Source: Zoogloea sp016790385 (GTDB taxonomy: Bacteria > Pseudomonadota > Gammaproteobacteria > Burkholderiales > Rhodocyclaceae). From it: 64,000 bases of DNA. Positions 1-11,578 of the stretch are shown piece by piece. The notes under the pieces were generated by a model, which was not told the origin of the DNA, ran no database searches, and saw nothing but the letters and a program-made list of their open reading frames with translations. The stretch lies in assembly GCF_041916735.1 (NCBI RefSeq), contig NZ_JAYRYY010000001.1; one strand, written 5' to 3'. How positions within the stretch are numbered: the first letter of the stretch is position 1; each line of letters starts with the position of its first letter. The position numbers and the translations under genes are program-made.

Positions 1-2
1 CC

Positions 3-308
3 GCCGCCACCATCCGCCCCGCCGGCCAGATCGGACAGGTGCTGCCGCCCGAGGCGGTGCACTTCACGCCCCTGCGCCAATGGCATTCACCCCGCTCGGG
101 CATCGACTGGCCGGTGGTCTGGGGGGTGCAGGTGGGCGGGCGTCACTTCGAACTGCAACCACTGATCGATGATCAGGAAATGGACAGCCGGCGCTCCACC
201 GGTGCGATCTACTGGGAAGGGGCGGTGCGGGCGCTGGAAGACGGGCGCGAGGTGGGGCGGGGGTATCTGGAGATGACGGGGTATGGGAAGAGGATTCGGG
301 TGGGGTAG
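3..308 (+). CDS. AttH/CrtC-like lipocalin-fold protein, C-terminal end only
   Basis: The frame is open from the left edge and stops with TAG at 306-308, so only about the last 101 residues are present. The visible part (HSPRSGIDWPVVWGV, then FELQPLIDDQEMDSR, then YWEGAVRAL and GYLEMTGYG) matches how the carotenoid 1,2-hydratase/AttH family ends: a double lipocalin-like beta-barrel often exported or anchored by an upstream signal and commonly next to ABC-type export genes. The upstream neighbours are outside the window, so no operon context can be given. The family name is from motif memory; the substrate is unknown. Confidence 0.7.
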   Translation, partial: AATIRPAGQIGQVLPPEAVHFTPLRQWHSPRSGIDWPVVWGVQVGGRHFELQPLIDDQEMDSRRSTGAIYWEGAVRALEDGREVGRGYLEMTGYGKRIRVG

Positions 309-418
309 GGCGGAGGTGTGATTGCTGCCCGGGCGTCTCGAGCATGAGAGAAATGGCATGGACATAATCTGGTTGCTTGTTTATGCTTTTTGACTTTGTT
401 CGGGTCCATGAGGAAATA

Positions 419-796
419 ATGAAAACCAAGAGAGTTGCCTTGCTGTCCGCTGTTGTCGTTATTGCACTTACCTCAGGCTGTGCTTCGTATAGAACCAGTT
501 CAAATATCACCGCGGACGCTCCGGCTGCTCTGCCGGCTGGCACGAAGGTATTGATCTCCGAGGGGTCACTTTCTGGACGAAAGTACAAGGAGGTGGGGCA
601 GATCGAAGTGAGCGTCAGGAAGCTCACGGTGTTCCATGCGGATCCGACCAAGGAACAGGCGAATGAGGCCCTGTCTGAGAAGGCGCGCTCAATCGGTGCA
701 GACGCGGTAGTCAATACCCGATACAAGAGCGGCATCGGTTTCACGACCTGGGGTTACCTTGATGCTAATGGCATGGGCGTTAAACTCGCAGATTGA
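419..796 (+). CDS. Small lipoprotein, possible YbjQ-like fold
   Basis: A 125-residue protein with an N-terminal lipoprotein signal: positive MKTKR, a hydrophobic stretch, then LTSGC with the lipidated Cys at residue 21. An in-frame ATG at 377 is possible, but AGGA at 411-414 lies just before the ATG at 419 and the signal peptide begins there, so 419 is preferred. The mature part contains KEVGQIEVSV and EKARSIGADAVVNTRY, a pattern like the strand-helix repeats of YbjQ/UPF0145 (heavy-metal-binding-like) domains. That resemblance is weak. No partner is evident; the AttH-like gene ends 110 bases upstream. Confidence 0.6.
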   Translation: MKTKRVALLSAVVVIALTSGCASYRTSSNITADAPAALPAGTKVLISEGSLSGRKYKEVGQIEVSVRKLTVFHADPTKEQANEALSEKARSIGADAVVNTRYKSGIGFTTWGYLDANGMGVKLAD

Positions 797-893
797 TTGC
801 CGGGTCGGGCATGCTGTGGGGTGCTCCGTTACATGCCGTTTTTGATCACCGGCCAGACGGTCGGATGGACGCCAAAACCATCCAGGAGCTGCG

Positions 894-1067
894 ATGGATC
901 TGAAGCCCATCCGAACCGGGGCCGAGCACGCGGAGGTGTTGGCCGACATCATGAACCGGACCCGCCCTCTGTCCGTGGCGATGATCCGTCGGCTGTGTGC
1001 CGACCTGAGATTGCCTGCGGACGTGCCGATGCAACCCTACGCTCTGCGAGATTCCAGCGCCGCCTGA
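894..1067 (+). pseudogene. Internally deleted HigA/YgjM-type antitoxin remnant
   Basis: A 57-codon frame reads MDLKPIRTGAEHAE and then continues directly with VLADIMNRTRPLSVAMIRRL and a tail ending QPYALRDSSAA. These are the two ends of a HigA (YgjM-type) antitoxin: the N-terminal MDIKPIRTEADY-like segment and the C-terminal part of the HTH_3 domain (SEVLNRKRPLSLxMIRRLHxxLxIPA). About 50-60 residues that normally lie between them, including most of the helix-turn-helix, are missing without loss of frame. No HigB-like toxin is recognisable upstream. It sits 10 bases from the end of the convergent yoeB-like gene. Homology is judged by eye. Confidence 0.65.
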
Positions 1068-1076
1068 ATCACCGCC

Positions 1077-1331
1077 TCAATAGTGGAACCGCAACTGTGC
1101 GATCAGCAGATCATCCCCCTCGACGCGGTACACCATGCGATGCTCATCCGTGATGCGGCGTGACCAGAAGCCTGATAGCGCATGTTTCAAGGCCTCCGGT
1201 TTGCCAATGCCGGAGTAGGGGTCGCGCTGTGTTTCGCGGATCAGTTTGTTGATCCGTTCGGTCATGCGCCGGTCCTGTCTTTGCCAGTAGAGATAGTCTT
1301 CCCACGCCTCGTCGGCAAAGATCAACTTCAC
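1077..1331 (-). CDS. yoeB: YoeB/Txe family mRNA interferase toxin
   Basis: An 84-residue protein of exactly the usual YoeB length. YoeB toxins bind the ribosomal A site and cut mRNA after translation starts, and are neutralised by YefM. The catalytic set known from E. coli YoeB is present at the same numbers: E46, R65, H83 and the C-terminal Y84, inside SGIGKPEALKH, HRMVYRV and AQLRFHY. The start codon overlaps the end of the yefM-like gene by four bases (1328-1331), which implies translational coupling. Toxin and antitoxin therefore form one short minus-strand operon. The intact catalytic residues suggest an active toxin. Confidence 0.93.
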   Translation of the reverse strand: MKLIFADEAWEDYLYWQRQDRRMTERINKLIRETQRDPYSGIGKPEALKHALSGFWSRRITDEHRMVYRVEGDDLLIAQLRFHY

Positions 1332-1579
1332 TCTGCAAGTTTCCGTTCGCTGCCTTTACCTGCTCCCAGTTGTGCGGTTGCGGAGAGAAGGCGCTGGGCG
1401 TTGGCGGGGGTGCGCAGGAGGTAGGCGGTTTCCTCGAGTGCTTTGTAGTCCTCGAGGGAGAGCATGACTACGGACTGCTCGCCGTTGCGGGTGATGATCA
1501 GGGCTTCGTGGTTGTCGCAAACCCGATCCATGGTACGGGCGAGATTTGCGCGAACGGCGGTGTAGGTGATTGCGTCCAT
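1328..1579 (-). CDS. yefM: YefM/Phd family antitoxin
   Basis: An 83-residue protein with the Phd/YefM fold: MDAITYTAVRANLARTMDRV forms the N-terminal DNA-binding dimer region, followed by EALIITRNGEQSVVMLSLEDY, the signature core strand and helix. The C-terminal part (LLRTPANAQRLLSA) is the toxin-wrapping tail. It should repress its own promoter, with YoeB as co-repressor. The plus strand just outside the start carries a palindrome-like GTACGTTTTAATGTACATG at about 1596-1614, which could be the autoregulatory operator; YefM operators are built on a TGTACA core, so this is a reasonable inference. Confidence 0.92.
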   Translation of the reverse strand: MDAITYTAVRANLARTMDRVCDNHEALIITRNGEQSVVMLSLEDYKALEETAYLLRTPANAQRLLSATAQLGAGKGSERKLAE

Positions 1580-1595
1580 GGTGATCTCCGAGTAT

Positions 1596-1614
1596 GTACG
1601 TTTTAATGTACATG
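1596..1614. promoter_or_regulatory. Candidate YefM autoregulatory operator
   Basis: GTAC-N8-GTAC-type dyad just upstream of the yefM-like start on the minus strand. The halves resemble the TGTACA-containing operators of yefM-yoeB modules. Assigned by position and core motif only. Confidence 0.35.
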
Positions 1615-1687
1615 TGGGGCGTTCGCTTGTCCAGCCGGCGTGTTTGAAGATAAAGGGCGCATCCGGCGCTGGCGGCAGCCTTGGTGC

Positions 1688-2839
1688 TCAAAACATCAGC
1701 TTGCACCCCCGCCCGACAATGCTGATATCCACAAAGCTCGACCCCGTGTGCCGGGTGGGGGAGAAGTCCACCGTGTAGCCGCCCACGTCGAAGTTCTTGA
1801 GCCCGTCGAGGGCCTGGACGAGTTTGGGGCGGGTGGGGGCCGGGCCGGCGCGGCGGATGGCTTCGAGGACGATGCGGGTGGTGACGTAGGCTTCCAGGTG
1901 GAAGATGCTCGGCCGGGTGCCGGGTTCGGCGAATTTGCTCATGTCTTCGTGGAAGCGCCGGACTACCGGAATGGCGCTGTTGCCGAGGTTGGGCATGACC
2001 TGGGCGACGACGATGCCGCGGGCGGCCTCCTCGCCGGCCACCTGGCACAGGGTTTCGGCGTTGCCATACGACACGGTGGCGAGCTGGGCCGGCAGGCCGC
2101 CGCTGCCGCTCCGGTAAGCCTTGAGGAACTCGCCGGCCAGCTGGGCGGGGATCACCATGTAAATGATGTCGGGTTTGGCCGTGGTCAGGGCTTTCACCGC
2201 GCCGGGGAGGTCGGTCTTGCCGCCCAGGGGCAGGGCCACCCGGGCAACGATCTGCTGGGATTTGCCGCGGAACAGGGTTTCGAGGGTGGCCAGGCCCGCG
2301 GTGCCGAAGGGGACGTCGGCATAGACCACGGCGACGCGCTGCTGACCGGTGGTGGCGGCATGTTCGGCGAGCTTGCGGTATTGCTCCAGATCGCCGGCCC
2401 GCACGTGGAATACGTAGGGATTGATAGGGTTGCGCAGGGGTTCGGCACCGGGGATCACGCCGATGACCGGAAACTTCTGGGTCTCGGGAAACTGCTCGGC
2501 GAGCAGGCGTGTCATGGCCGGTGAGCCGACCGTCATCAGGGCGGCAAGCGCGTCTGAGGCGGCGGCTTCGCGGAAGCGGGCCAGTGAGGTGTCGGCCTTG
2601 TATTCGTCGTCCAGGTTGCGCAGCACCAGCTGCTTGCCGTGGATGCCGCCGGCGGCGTTGGCGGCCTTCAGGGCCACGCGGATGCCGGCGTTGTATTCGG
2701 TGGCTTCCCGGGTGACGGGGCCGCTGAGAGGGGCGACGTGGGCGAGGGCGATCTCGCCGGCGGCCGGGGCGGCCTGGGAAAAGACCAGGCTGGCGCCCAG
2801 CATGCCTGCACGGAGCAGGGCGCTGCGGTTTCTTGTCAT
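1688..2839 (-). CDS. Branched-chain amino-acid-type ABC substrate-binding protein (orphan)
   Basis: A 383-residue type I periplasmic binding protein (Peripla_BP_6/LivK class). The first 26 or so residues are a signal peptide ending near APAAG. IALAHVAPLSGPVTREA and AANAAGGIHGKQLVL are the usual LivK N-terminal landmarks, and the protein ends with NFDVGGYTVDFSPTRHTGS. No permease (LivH/LivM) or ATPase (LivG/LivF) gene is adjacent, so it is either served by a transporter elsewhere or acts as a sensor. A paralogue with the same C-terminal pattern lies at 51074-52228. Divergent from clpB. The ligand is unknown. Confidence 0.88.
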   Translation of the reverse strand: MTRNRSALLRAGMLGASLVFSQAAPAAGEIALAHVAPLSGPVTREATEYNAGIRVALKAANAAGGIHGKQLVLRNLDDEYKADTSLARFREAAASDALAALMTVGSPAMTRLLAEQFPETQKFPVIGVIPGAEPLRNPINPYVFHVRAGDLEQYRKLAEHAATTGQQRVAVVYADVPFGTAGLATLETLFRGKSQQIVARVALPLGGKTDLPGAVKALTTAKPDIIYMVIPAQLAGEFLKAYRSGSGGLPAQLATVSYGNAETLCQVAGEEAARGIVVAQVMPNLGNSAIPVVRRFHEDMSKFAEPGTRPSIFHLEAYVTTRIVLEAIRRAGPAPTRPKLVQALDGLKNFDVGGYTVDFSPTRHTGSSFVDISIVGRGCKLMF

Positions 2840-3007
2840 GGTTTCGTCTCGTTGGGGGCCTGGTGCCCGGGCCTAGCGGGCAATGGCGGCGCTGCGGGTG
2901 AATGCTCTTGTTGTTTTCAAAAATCTCCGCATCATACTTTGTTAAAGATGTTTGCGTATGTTGCCATCCGGCTGGGTAAAAGCCCCTTGCGCATTCACGG
3001 TTTTCGA

Positions 3008-3035
3008 CTTGAAAGCCCCGCTTCACCCCCCATCT
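3008..3035 (+). promoter_or_regulatory. Sigma-32 (RpoH) promoter of clpB
   Basis: -35 CTTGAAA at 3008-3014, a 13-base spacer, and -10 CCCCATCT at 3028-3035: a complete match to the heat-shock sigma-32 consensus. The predicted start near 3042 leaves a leader of about 22 bases with GGAGG at 3055-3059 before the clpB ATG. Confidence 0.9.
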
Positions 3036-3063
3036 AGGCCTCAGACCAGAAACCGGAGGCCTT

Positions 3064-5643
<2,580 letters not shown>

Positions 5644-5811
5644 TGAGTGAGGCCGGTGTCGGAAACGTTCGGCATCGGCCTCAAGGCCGGATGAATCATG
5701 TTTCGGAATAGCTTTTTAACCTTTTCCTCGTGCATCCTTCGAAGCCTGCCCAATTAAGCCGGTATACTTGCTAGGTTTGATTTCAACCTTGACCTAGAAA
5801 GGAATTTTCCG

Positions 5812-6294
5812 ATGCAAGAAGACGACGACAACCAGAACCTCGTACTGGGCATTCTGTTCGGCATCATCGCCCTGGTGATCGGCCTGGTGATCGGGCTGAC
5901 CACCTATGTCACCGGCCAGACCAATGCCGCCAAGGCTGCTCCGGCCATGGTGGCTGATGCGCCGGAAATTGCCGAAGTTGGCGAGGCGCTGGTCAAGCTC
6001 TACTTCGACTCCGGCAAGGCCGATCTGCCCGCCAACGCGGCTGACGAAGTGGCCAAGGTCGTCGCCAAGCTTCAGGAAGATTCCAGCAAGATTGTGCTGA
6101 TCTCCGGCTACCACGACGAAACCGGTGGCGCCGCTATCAATGCCGAAGTGGCCAAGGCCCGTGCCGTCGCCGTCAAGGACGCCCTGATCGCCGCCGGTGT
6201 GCCGGCCGACAAGGTGGCCATGCGCAAGCCCGCCGTGACCCTGGGTGGCACCGATGCCGCCGAAGCCCGTCGCGTGGAAGTGCGCGTGCAGTAA
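5812..6294 (+). CDS. Membrane-anchored OmpA-domain protein
   Basis: A 160-residue protein with a short acidic, cytoplasmic N terminus (MQEDDDNQN), one strong transmembrane helix at about 10-33, a short linker, and an OmpA/MotB-type peptidoglycan-binding domain from about 60 to the end. Landmarks are VKLYFDSGKADLP, GYHDETGGAAIN, and the terminal EARRVEVRV. The lack of a cleavable signal suggests it stays in the inner membrane with the domain in the periplasm, binding diaminopimelate of the wall. AAAGGA at 5798-5803 serves as ribosome binding site. It stands alone, followed by a strong terminator. Confidence 0.85.
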   Translation: MQEDDDNQNLVLGILFGIIALVIGLVIGLTTYVTGQTNAAKAAPAMVADAPEIAEVGEALVKLYFDSGKADLPANAADEVAKVVAKLQEDSSKIVLISGYHDETGGAAINAEVAKARAVAVKDALIAAGVPADKVAMRKPAVTLGGTDAAEARRVEVRVQ

Positions 6295-6316
6295 GCAGAA
6301 CACTGCCCACTGCCAG

Positions 6317-6341
6317 AAAAGCCGGGCTTGCCCGGCTTTTT
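6317..6341 (+). terminator. Intrinsic terminator after the OmpA-domain gene
   Basis: Stem GCCGGG (6321-6326) pairs with CCCGGC (6331-6336), extended by four A-T pairs, with a T run from 6337 to 6341. It lies 22 bases after the stop codon. Confidence 0.9.
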
Positions 6342-6373
6342 GCGTTATGGGGCGGCCCCCCGGCGTGGGCTGC

Positions 6374-6379
6374 TACCAT
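6374..6379 (+). promoter_or_regulatory. Possible -10 element giving a leaderless mRNA
   Basis: TACCAT ends eight bases before the ATG at 6388, and the bases between are all G/C with no ribosome binding site. The spacing would place the transcript start on or near the start codon. Inferred from spacing only. Confidence 0.35.
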
Positions 6380-6387
6380 CGCCCCCC

Positions 6388-7848
6388 ATGAGTCTTTACC
6401 AGACCCTCGCCAATGACACCGCCCGGTTGATCGCCGAGGGCGTGCTGCGCCCCGGTGATAGGCTGCCCTCGGTGCGCCAGACTTGCCGCATCCATGGCAT
6501 TGCTCCGGTGACAGTCACCCAGGCCTATCACCTGCTGGAGAGTCGGGGGCTGATCGAGGCTCGCCCCAAGTCGGGCTATTTTGTCCGCGCCCGCCTGGGG
6601 CAGCGCCTGCCCGAGCCCGAGATGAGCCGCCCGGTGGGCCATTCCACAGCCCTGGATGTCAGCGACTTCATCTTCGAAATCCTCGACAGCGTCAAGGATC
6701 CGGCCGTGGTGCCGCTGGGCTCGAGCTTCCCGAGCCCACGGCTTTTTCCCCTGGACAAGCTGGGGCGCTTTCTGGCTGCGGCGGCACGGCATCTGGACCC
6801 CATGTCCACCATCACCGATCTGCCGCCGGGCAACGACGAGCTGCGCCGCCAGCTGTCCCTGCGCTACCTGGCCCAAGGGGCCCATGTGTCGCCCCAGGAG
6901 ATCGTCATCACCTCCGGCGCCATGGAGGGGCTCAACCTGTGCCTGCAGGCGGTGACCCGCCCGGGCGACCTGATCGCCATCGAATCTCCGACCTTCTATG
7001 CCGGCCTGCAGGCCAGCGAGCGCCTTGGCCTGAAGGTCATCGAGATCCCCAGTCACCCGCGGGAGGGCGTAAACCTTGCGGCCTTGGAGGATGCCTTGCG
7101 CCACCATCCGGTCAAGGTCTGCCTGTTCATGCTCAACTTCGCCAACCCCACCGGCAGCGATGTACCGGACGCGCGCAGGCGGGCGCTGATCGAGCTCCTC
7201 GACCGTCATGATGTACCGCTGATCGAAGACGACGTGTACGCCGAGCTGTACTTCGGGGCTGACGCGCCCCTGTGCAGCAAGGCGGTGGACCCCAATGGCC
7301 GGGTGATGCATGTGTCGTCCTTCTCCAAGTGCCTGGCGCCCGGCTACCGCATCGGCTGGGTGGCGGCCGGTCGTTACGCCGCCCTGATCCAGCGCCAGAA
7401 GCTGTCCACCAGCCTGGCCACCACCGTGCCGGTGCAGATCGCCCTGGCCGACTACCTCAAACAAGGCGGCTATGAGAACCACCTGCGCCATCTGCGGCGC
7501 ACCCTGGCGGCCCACGAGGCGGCGCTGGTGGAGGCGGTGGAGGCGCATTTTCCCGAGGGCACGCGCCTGGCCCGGCCGGCGGGCGGTTACTTCCTGTGGA
7601 TTGAATTGCCCCGCCAGGTGGATGCCCTGGCTCTGCACCGTCGGGCTCTCGCCCAGGGTATCAGCCTGGCGCCGGGGCCGATCTTCTCGGCCAAGCGGGA
7701 GTTCGGCCACTGCATCCGGCTCAATTTCGGCCACCCATTTGATGCGCGGGCCCGGTATGCCGTGGCCACTCTGGGGCGCTGGGTCAGCGAGCAGGCGAGT
7801 GCGCCCAGTTGCGATTCGTCTGTGCCTATCGAAAACAACAAAGGCTGA
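6388..7848 (+). CDS. MocR/PdxR-type GntR regulator with aminotransferase domain
   Basis: A 486-residue fusion: an N-terminal GntR winged helix (about 1-70; GVLRPGDRLPSVRQTCR and TVTQAYHLLESRGLIEARPKSGYFV) followed by a class I/II aminotransferase fold. The PLP-binding lysine is K314 in SSFSKCLAPGYR; NPTGSDV and EDDVYAELYF are the family's PLP-contact motifs. Such proteins usually sense PLP or an amine rather than catalyse transamination. An upstream in-frame ATG at 6328 lies inside the preceding terminator, so 6388 is used. The target genes are unknown; divergent targets, common for this class, are not present here. Confidence 0.9.
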   Translation: MSLYQTLANDTARLIAEGVLRPGDRLPSVRQTCRIHGIAPVTVTQAYHLLESRGLIEARPKSGYFVRARLGQRLPEPEMSRPVGHSTALDVSDFIFEILDSVKDPAVVPLGSSFPSPRLFPLDKLGRFLAAAARHLDPMSTITDLPPGNDELRRQLSLRYLAQGAHVSPQEIVITSGAMEGLNLCLQAVTRPGDLIAIESPTFYAGLQASERLGLKVIEIPSHPREGVNLAALEDALRHHPVKVCLFMLNFANPTGSDVPDARRRALIELLDRHDVPLIEDDVYAELYFGADAPLCSKAVDPNGRVMHVSSFSKCLAPGYRIGWVAAGRYAALIQRQKLSTSLATTVPVQIALADYLKQGGYENHLRHLRRTLAAHEAALVEAVEAHFPEGTRLARPAGGYFLWIELPRQVDALALHRRALAQGISLAPGPIFSAKREFGHCIRLNFGHPFDARARYAVATLGRWVSEQASAPSCDSSVPIENNKG

Positions 7849-7903
7849 ATCTGTTTCCATTTTCGTCCGGGTGATCTACTCCTGCTCCAGGAGGAATGCC
7901 CGA

Positions 7904-9262
7904 ATGAACAAGCCTGTCAGCAAGGTCCGCGAAGCCAGACTCGAGTTGTACCGCAAGAAGGGAAAGATCCACGCCCGGGAGGTGAAGGGACGTTTCAACA
8001 CGCTCCGCTGGGGCATGGTGTGGTTCACCCAGATCGTCTTTTACGGGGCCTGCTGGCTCCAGTGGGATGGGCGCCAGGCCTTGTGGTTCGACATTCCCCA
8101 CGAAAAATTCCACCTCTTCGGATTGGTGCTGTGGCCTCAGGATGCCCTGCTGCTGGCGATTGGCCTGATCCTGGCAGCCACCGGCCTGTTCCTGGTCACG
8201 GCCCTGGCCGGGCGGTTGTTCTGTGGCTTTGCGTGTCCGCAGACGGTCTATACGTCAATCTTCGTGTGGATCGAGGCCCGGGTGGAGGGCGATCACCTGG
8301 CCCGCCTGCGTCTCGATCAGGCGCCCATGGGGCCGCGCAAGCTGGGCCTGAAGGCAGCCAAGCATGGCCTGTGGCTGCTGTTTGCCGGGTGGACGGGCAT
8401 CACCTTTGTGGGCTACTTCACCCCCATCCGCGAGCTGCTGCCGGCCCTGGCAGGCTGGAGCGTTGGGCCCTGGGAGGGTTTCTGGGTGCTGTTCTACGCG
8501 CTGTTCACTTACCTCCAGGCCGGGTTTGCCCGGGAGGCGGTGTGCCAGCACATGTGCCCTTACTCCCGCTTCCAGGGCGTGATGTTCGACGCCAGCACCC
8601 GCACGGTGAGCTACGACGCCACCCGCGGCGAACCCCGCAAGGGCAAGGGCGGTGGCGACTGCATCGACTGTGGCATCTGCGTGCAGGTGTGCCCCACCGG
8701 CATCGACATCCGTGACGGGCTCCAGTATCAGTGCATCAACTGCGGCCTGTGTGTGGATGCCTGCGACGAGGTGATGACCCGTGTAGCCAAACCCCTGGGT
8801 CTGATCCGCTTTGCCTCGGAGCAGGAGCTCGCGGGGATGCCCCGCTTGGGCGGGCGCCCGCGCCTGGCGGTGTATGGCGGCTTGATTGGTGTCTTCGTGG
8901 CCCTCGGTGCGTGGACCGCGACCCAGCGCTCGCTGCTGCTGGTGGACGTGCTGCGCGACCGGGGCAGTCTGGCCCGGGAGGCCGCCGACGGCCGCATCGA
9001 AAACGCCTACACCCTCAAGCTTGCCAACCTTGCCGAGATGCCCCGGGATTTCGAGGTGGAGGTGAGCGGCCTGCCCGGCATCGAGCTGGTGGGTGCCCGG
9101 CGCTTTGCCGGTGAAGCAGGCAGCATCCGTGCCGTGCAGGTCACTGTGGCGGCACCGGCTGACGGTGGCCGGTCCGGCGCCCGACCGATCACCTTCCAGG
9201 TGCGCGCCGCCGACGACCCGGCAACCCGGGTCACCGAGAAGAGCACCTTTGTCCTGCCCTGA
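7904..9262 (+). CDS. ccoG: Cytochrome oxidase assembly ferredoxin-type protein CcoG (RdxA/FixG)
   Basis: A 452-residue polytopic inner-membrane iron-sulfur protein needed for copper handling during cbb3 oxidase biogenesis. Visible features: about five membrane helices, the FCGFACPQTVYTSIF and CQHMCPYSRFQGVMFD motifs, and two 4Fe-4S clusters from C253/C256/C259/C263 and C277/C280/C283/C287. A periplasmic Ig-like FixG C-terminal domain follows a helix near 320-340. The start at 7904 has AGGAGGA at 7889-7895; a longer upstream frame overlaps the MocR gene and is not believed. The ccoNOQP structural genes are not in the window. Confidence 0.95.
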   Translation: MNKPVSKVREARLELYRKKGKIHAREVKGRFNTLRWGMVWFTQIVFYGACWLQWDGRQALWFDIPHEKFHLFGLVLWPQDALLLAIGLILAATGLFLVTALAGRLFCGFACPQTVYTSIFVWIEARVEGDHLARLRLDQAPMGPRKLGLKAAKHGLWLLFAGWTGITFVGYFTPIRELLPALAGWSVGPWEGFWVLFYALFTYLQAGFAREAVCQHMCPYSRFQGVMFDASTRTVSYDATRGEPRKGKGGGDCIDCGICVQVCPTGIDIRDGLQYQCINCGLCVDACDEVMTRVAKPLGLIRFASEQELAGMPRLGGRPRLAVYGGLIGVFVALGAWTATQRSLLLVDVLRDRGSLAREAADGRIENAYTLKLANLAEMPRDFEVEVSGLPGIELVGARRFAGEAGSIRAVQVTVAAPADGGRSGARPITFQVRAADDPATRVTEKSTFVLP

Positions 9263-9286
9263 CCCACCTGAACTGCCGAGATCACC

Positions 9287-10941
<1,655 letters not shown>

Positions 10942-10945
<4 letters not shown>

Positions 10946-11415
10946 GCACGCTGATCCGTCACGGGACGGTGGCTGACGACGATTGGCAGTGGATCGAAGG
11001 CGACGTAACCCAGCTGGTGGAACGGATGGAGGCGGGGGAGCGACTGGTGCTGCCGCTGGCGGTGTGGCTTGCCCACCGGCTTCGCCGCGATCCACCCCGC
11101 GTCGGCGTATGGCTGGGGCCGGACGACCCGCTTGCGGCCTTGCTGCCCTGGCTGGCAGACATCCCGCTGGTGGCCATTCGCTTTCCGCTGTTCACCGATG
11201 GGCGGGGCTATTCCCTGGCCCGTCTGCTGCGCTGCCGTCACGGCTATACCGGCGAGTTGCGGGCCGTGGGCGATGTGCTGGTGGATCAGCTCGCGGTGAT
11301 GGCCCAGTGCGGTTTTGACAGCTTCAGCCTGCGCGCCGATCAGCCGCCGGCCGTGGCCCTGGCGGCCCTGGTCGGTGGCCTCCGGTCACCCTGGCCTGGT
11401 ATTGCCATGCCATGA
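10942..11415 (+). CDS. DUF934 protein, CysI partner
   Basis: A 157-residue protein with the DUF934 landmarks PLAVWLAHR, RVGVWLGPDDP, IRFPLFTDGRGYSLARLLR and QCGFDSFSLR. The start overlaps the cysI stop (ATGA, 10942-10945), so translation is coupled. The family is found almost only next to CysI-type sulfite reductases and is presumed to supply or regulate the reductase; its biochemical role is not established. It is the last gene of the plus-strand run before the sigma-54 promoter. Confidence 0.9.
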
Positions 11416-11448
11416 TTTGCAGCAGCGCTGCGGGGCGGCGTTGTAGCA

Positions 11449-11502
11449 CCTGTTTACAGTTTGAACATGGTGCATCGCGGCATCGGCGGCCTGTTGCAGT
11501 TT
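11449..11502. promoter_or_regulatory. Direct repeat upstream of the sigma-54 promoter, candidate activator site
   Basis: CCTGTTTACAGTTT (11449-11462) is repeated as CCTGTTGCAGTTT (11490-11502), 41 bases apart, about four helical turns. The first copy continues into AACA, giving a TGTT-N9-AACA dyad. The position, upstream of an RpoN promoter, suits an enhancer-binding protein. No activator is assigned. Confidence 0.35.
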
Positions 11503-11510
11503 ATGGCGGT

Positions 11511-11525
11511 TGGCACGCCCCTTGC
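11511..11525 (+). promoter_or_regulatory. Sigma-54 (RpoN) promoter
   Basis: TGGCACG at 11511-11517, four bases, TTGC at 11522-11525. The invariant GG (11512-11513) and GC (11524-11525) are exactly 12 apart, matching the RpoN consensus. The expected start is about 11536, leaving a leader of about 43 bases that carries a strong ribosome binding site before the ATG at 11579. Confidence 0.82.
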
Positions 11526-11578
11526 GCATCTTCAGGACGCGCTCCCCCTGCCGGGAGCGTTTCCCGAGGGAGGTGAGC

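Noticed and set aside
797..1153. A 118-codon plus-strand frame overlapping the HigA remnant and the yoeB gene
   Set aside because: Low-complexity Arg/Pro translation without a ribosome binding site; the real signal is the HigA-like frame at 894-1067.
1356..3026. A 556-codon minus-strand frame across the binding-protein gene
   Set aside because: Arg/Pro/His-rich translation of another frame of the real gene; no family resemblance.
6328..6387. An earlier ATG for the MocR regulator
   Set aside because: It lies inside the terminator of the upstream gene; the winged helix begins after 6388.
11442..11467. NifA-type enhancer sites (TGT-N10-ACA) upstream of the sigma-54 promoter
   Set aside because: Two TGT...ACA pairs exist, but both have 11 bases between, not 10.
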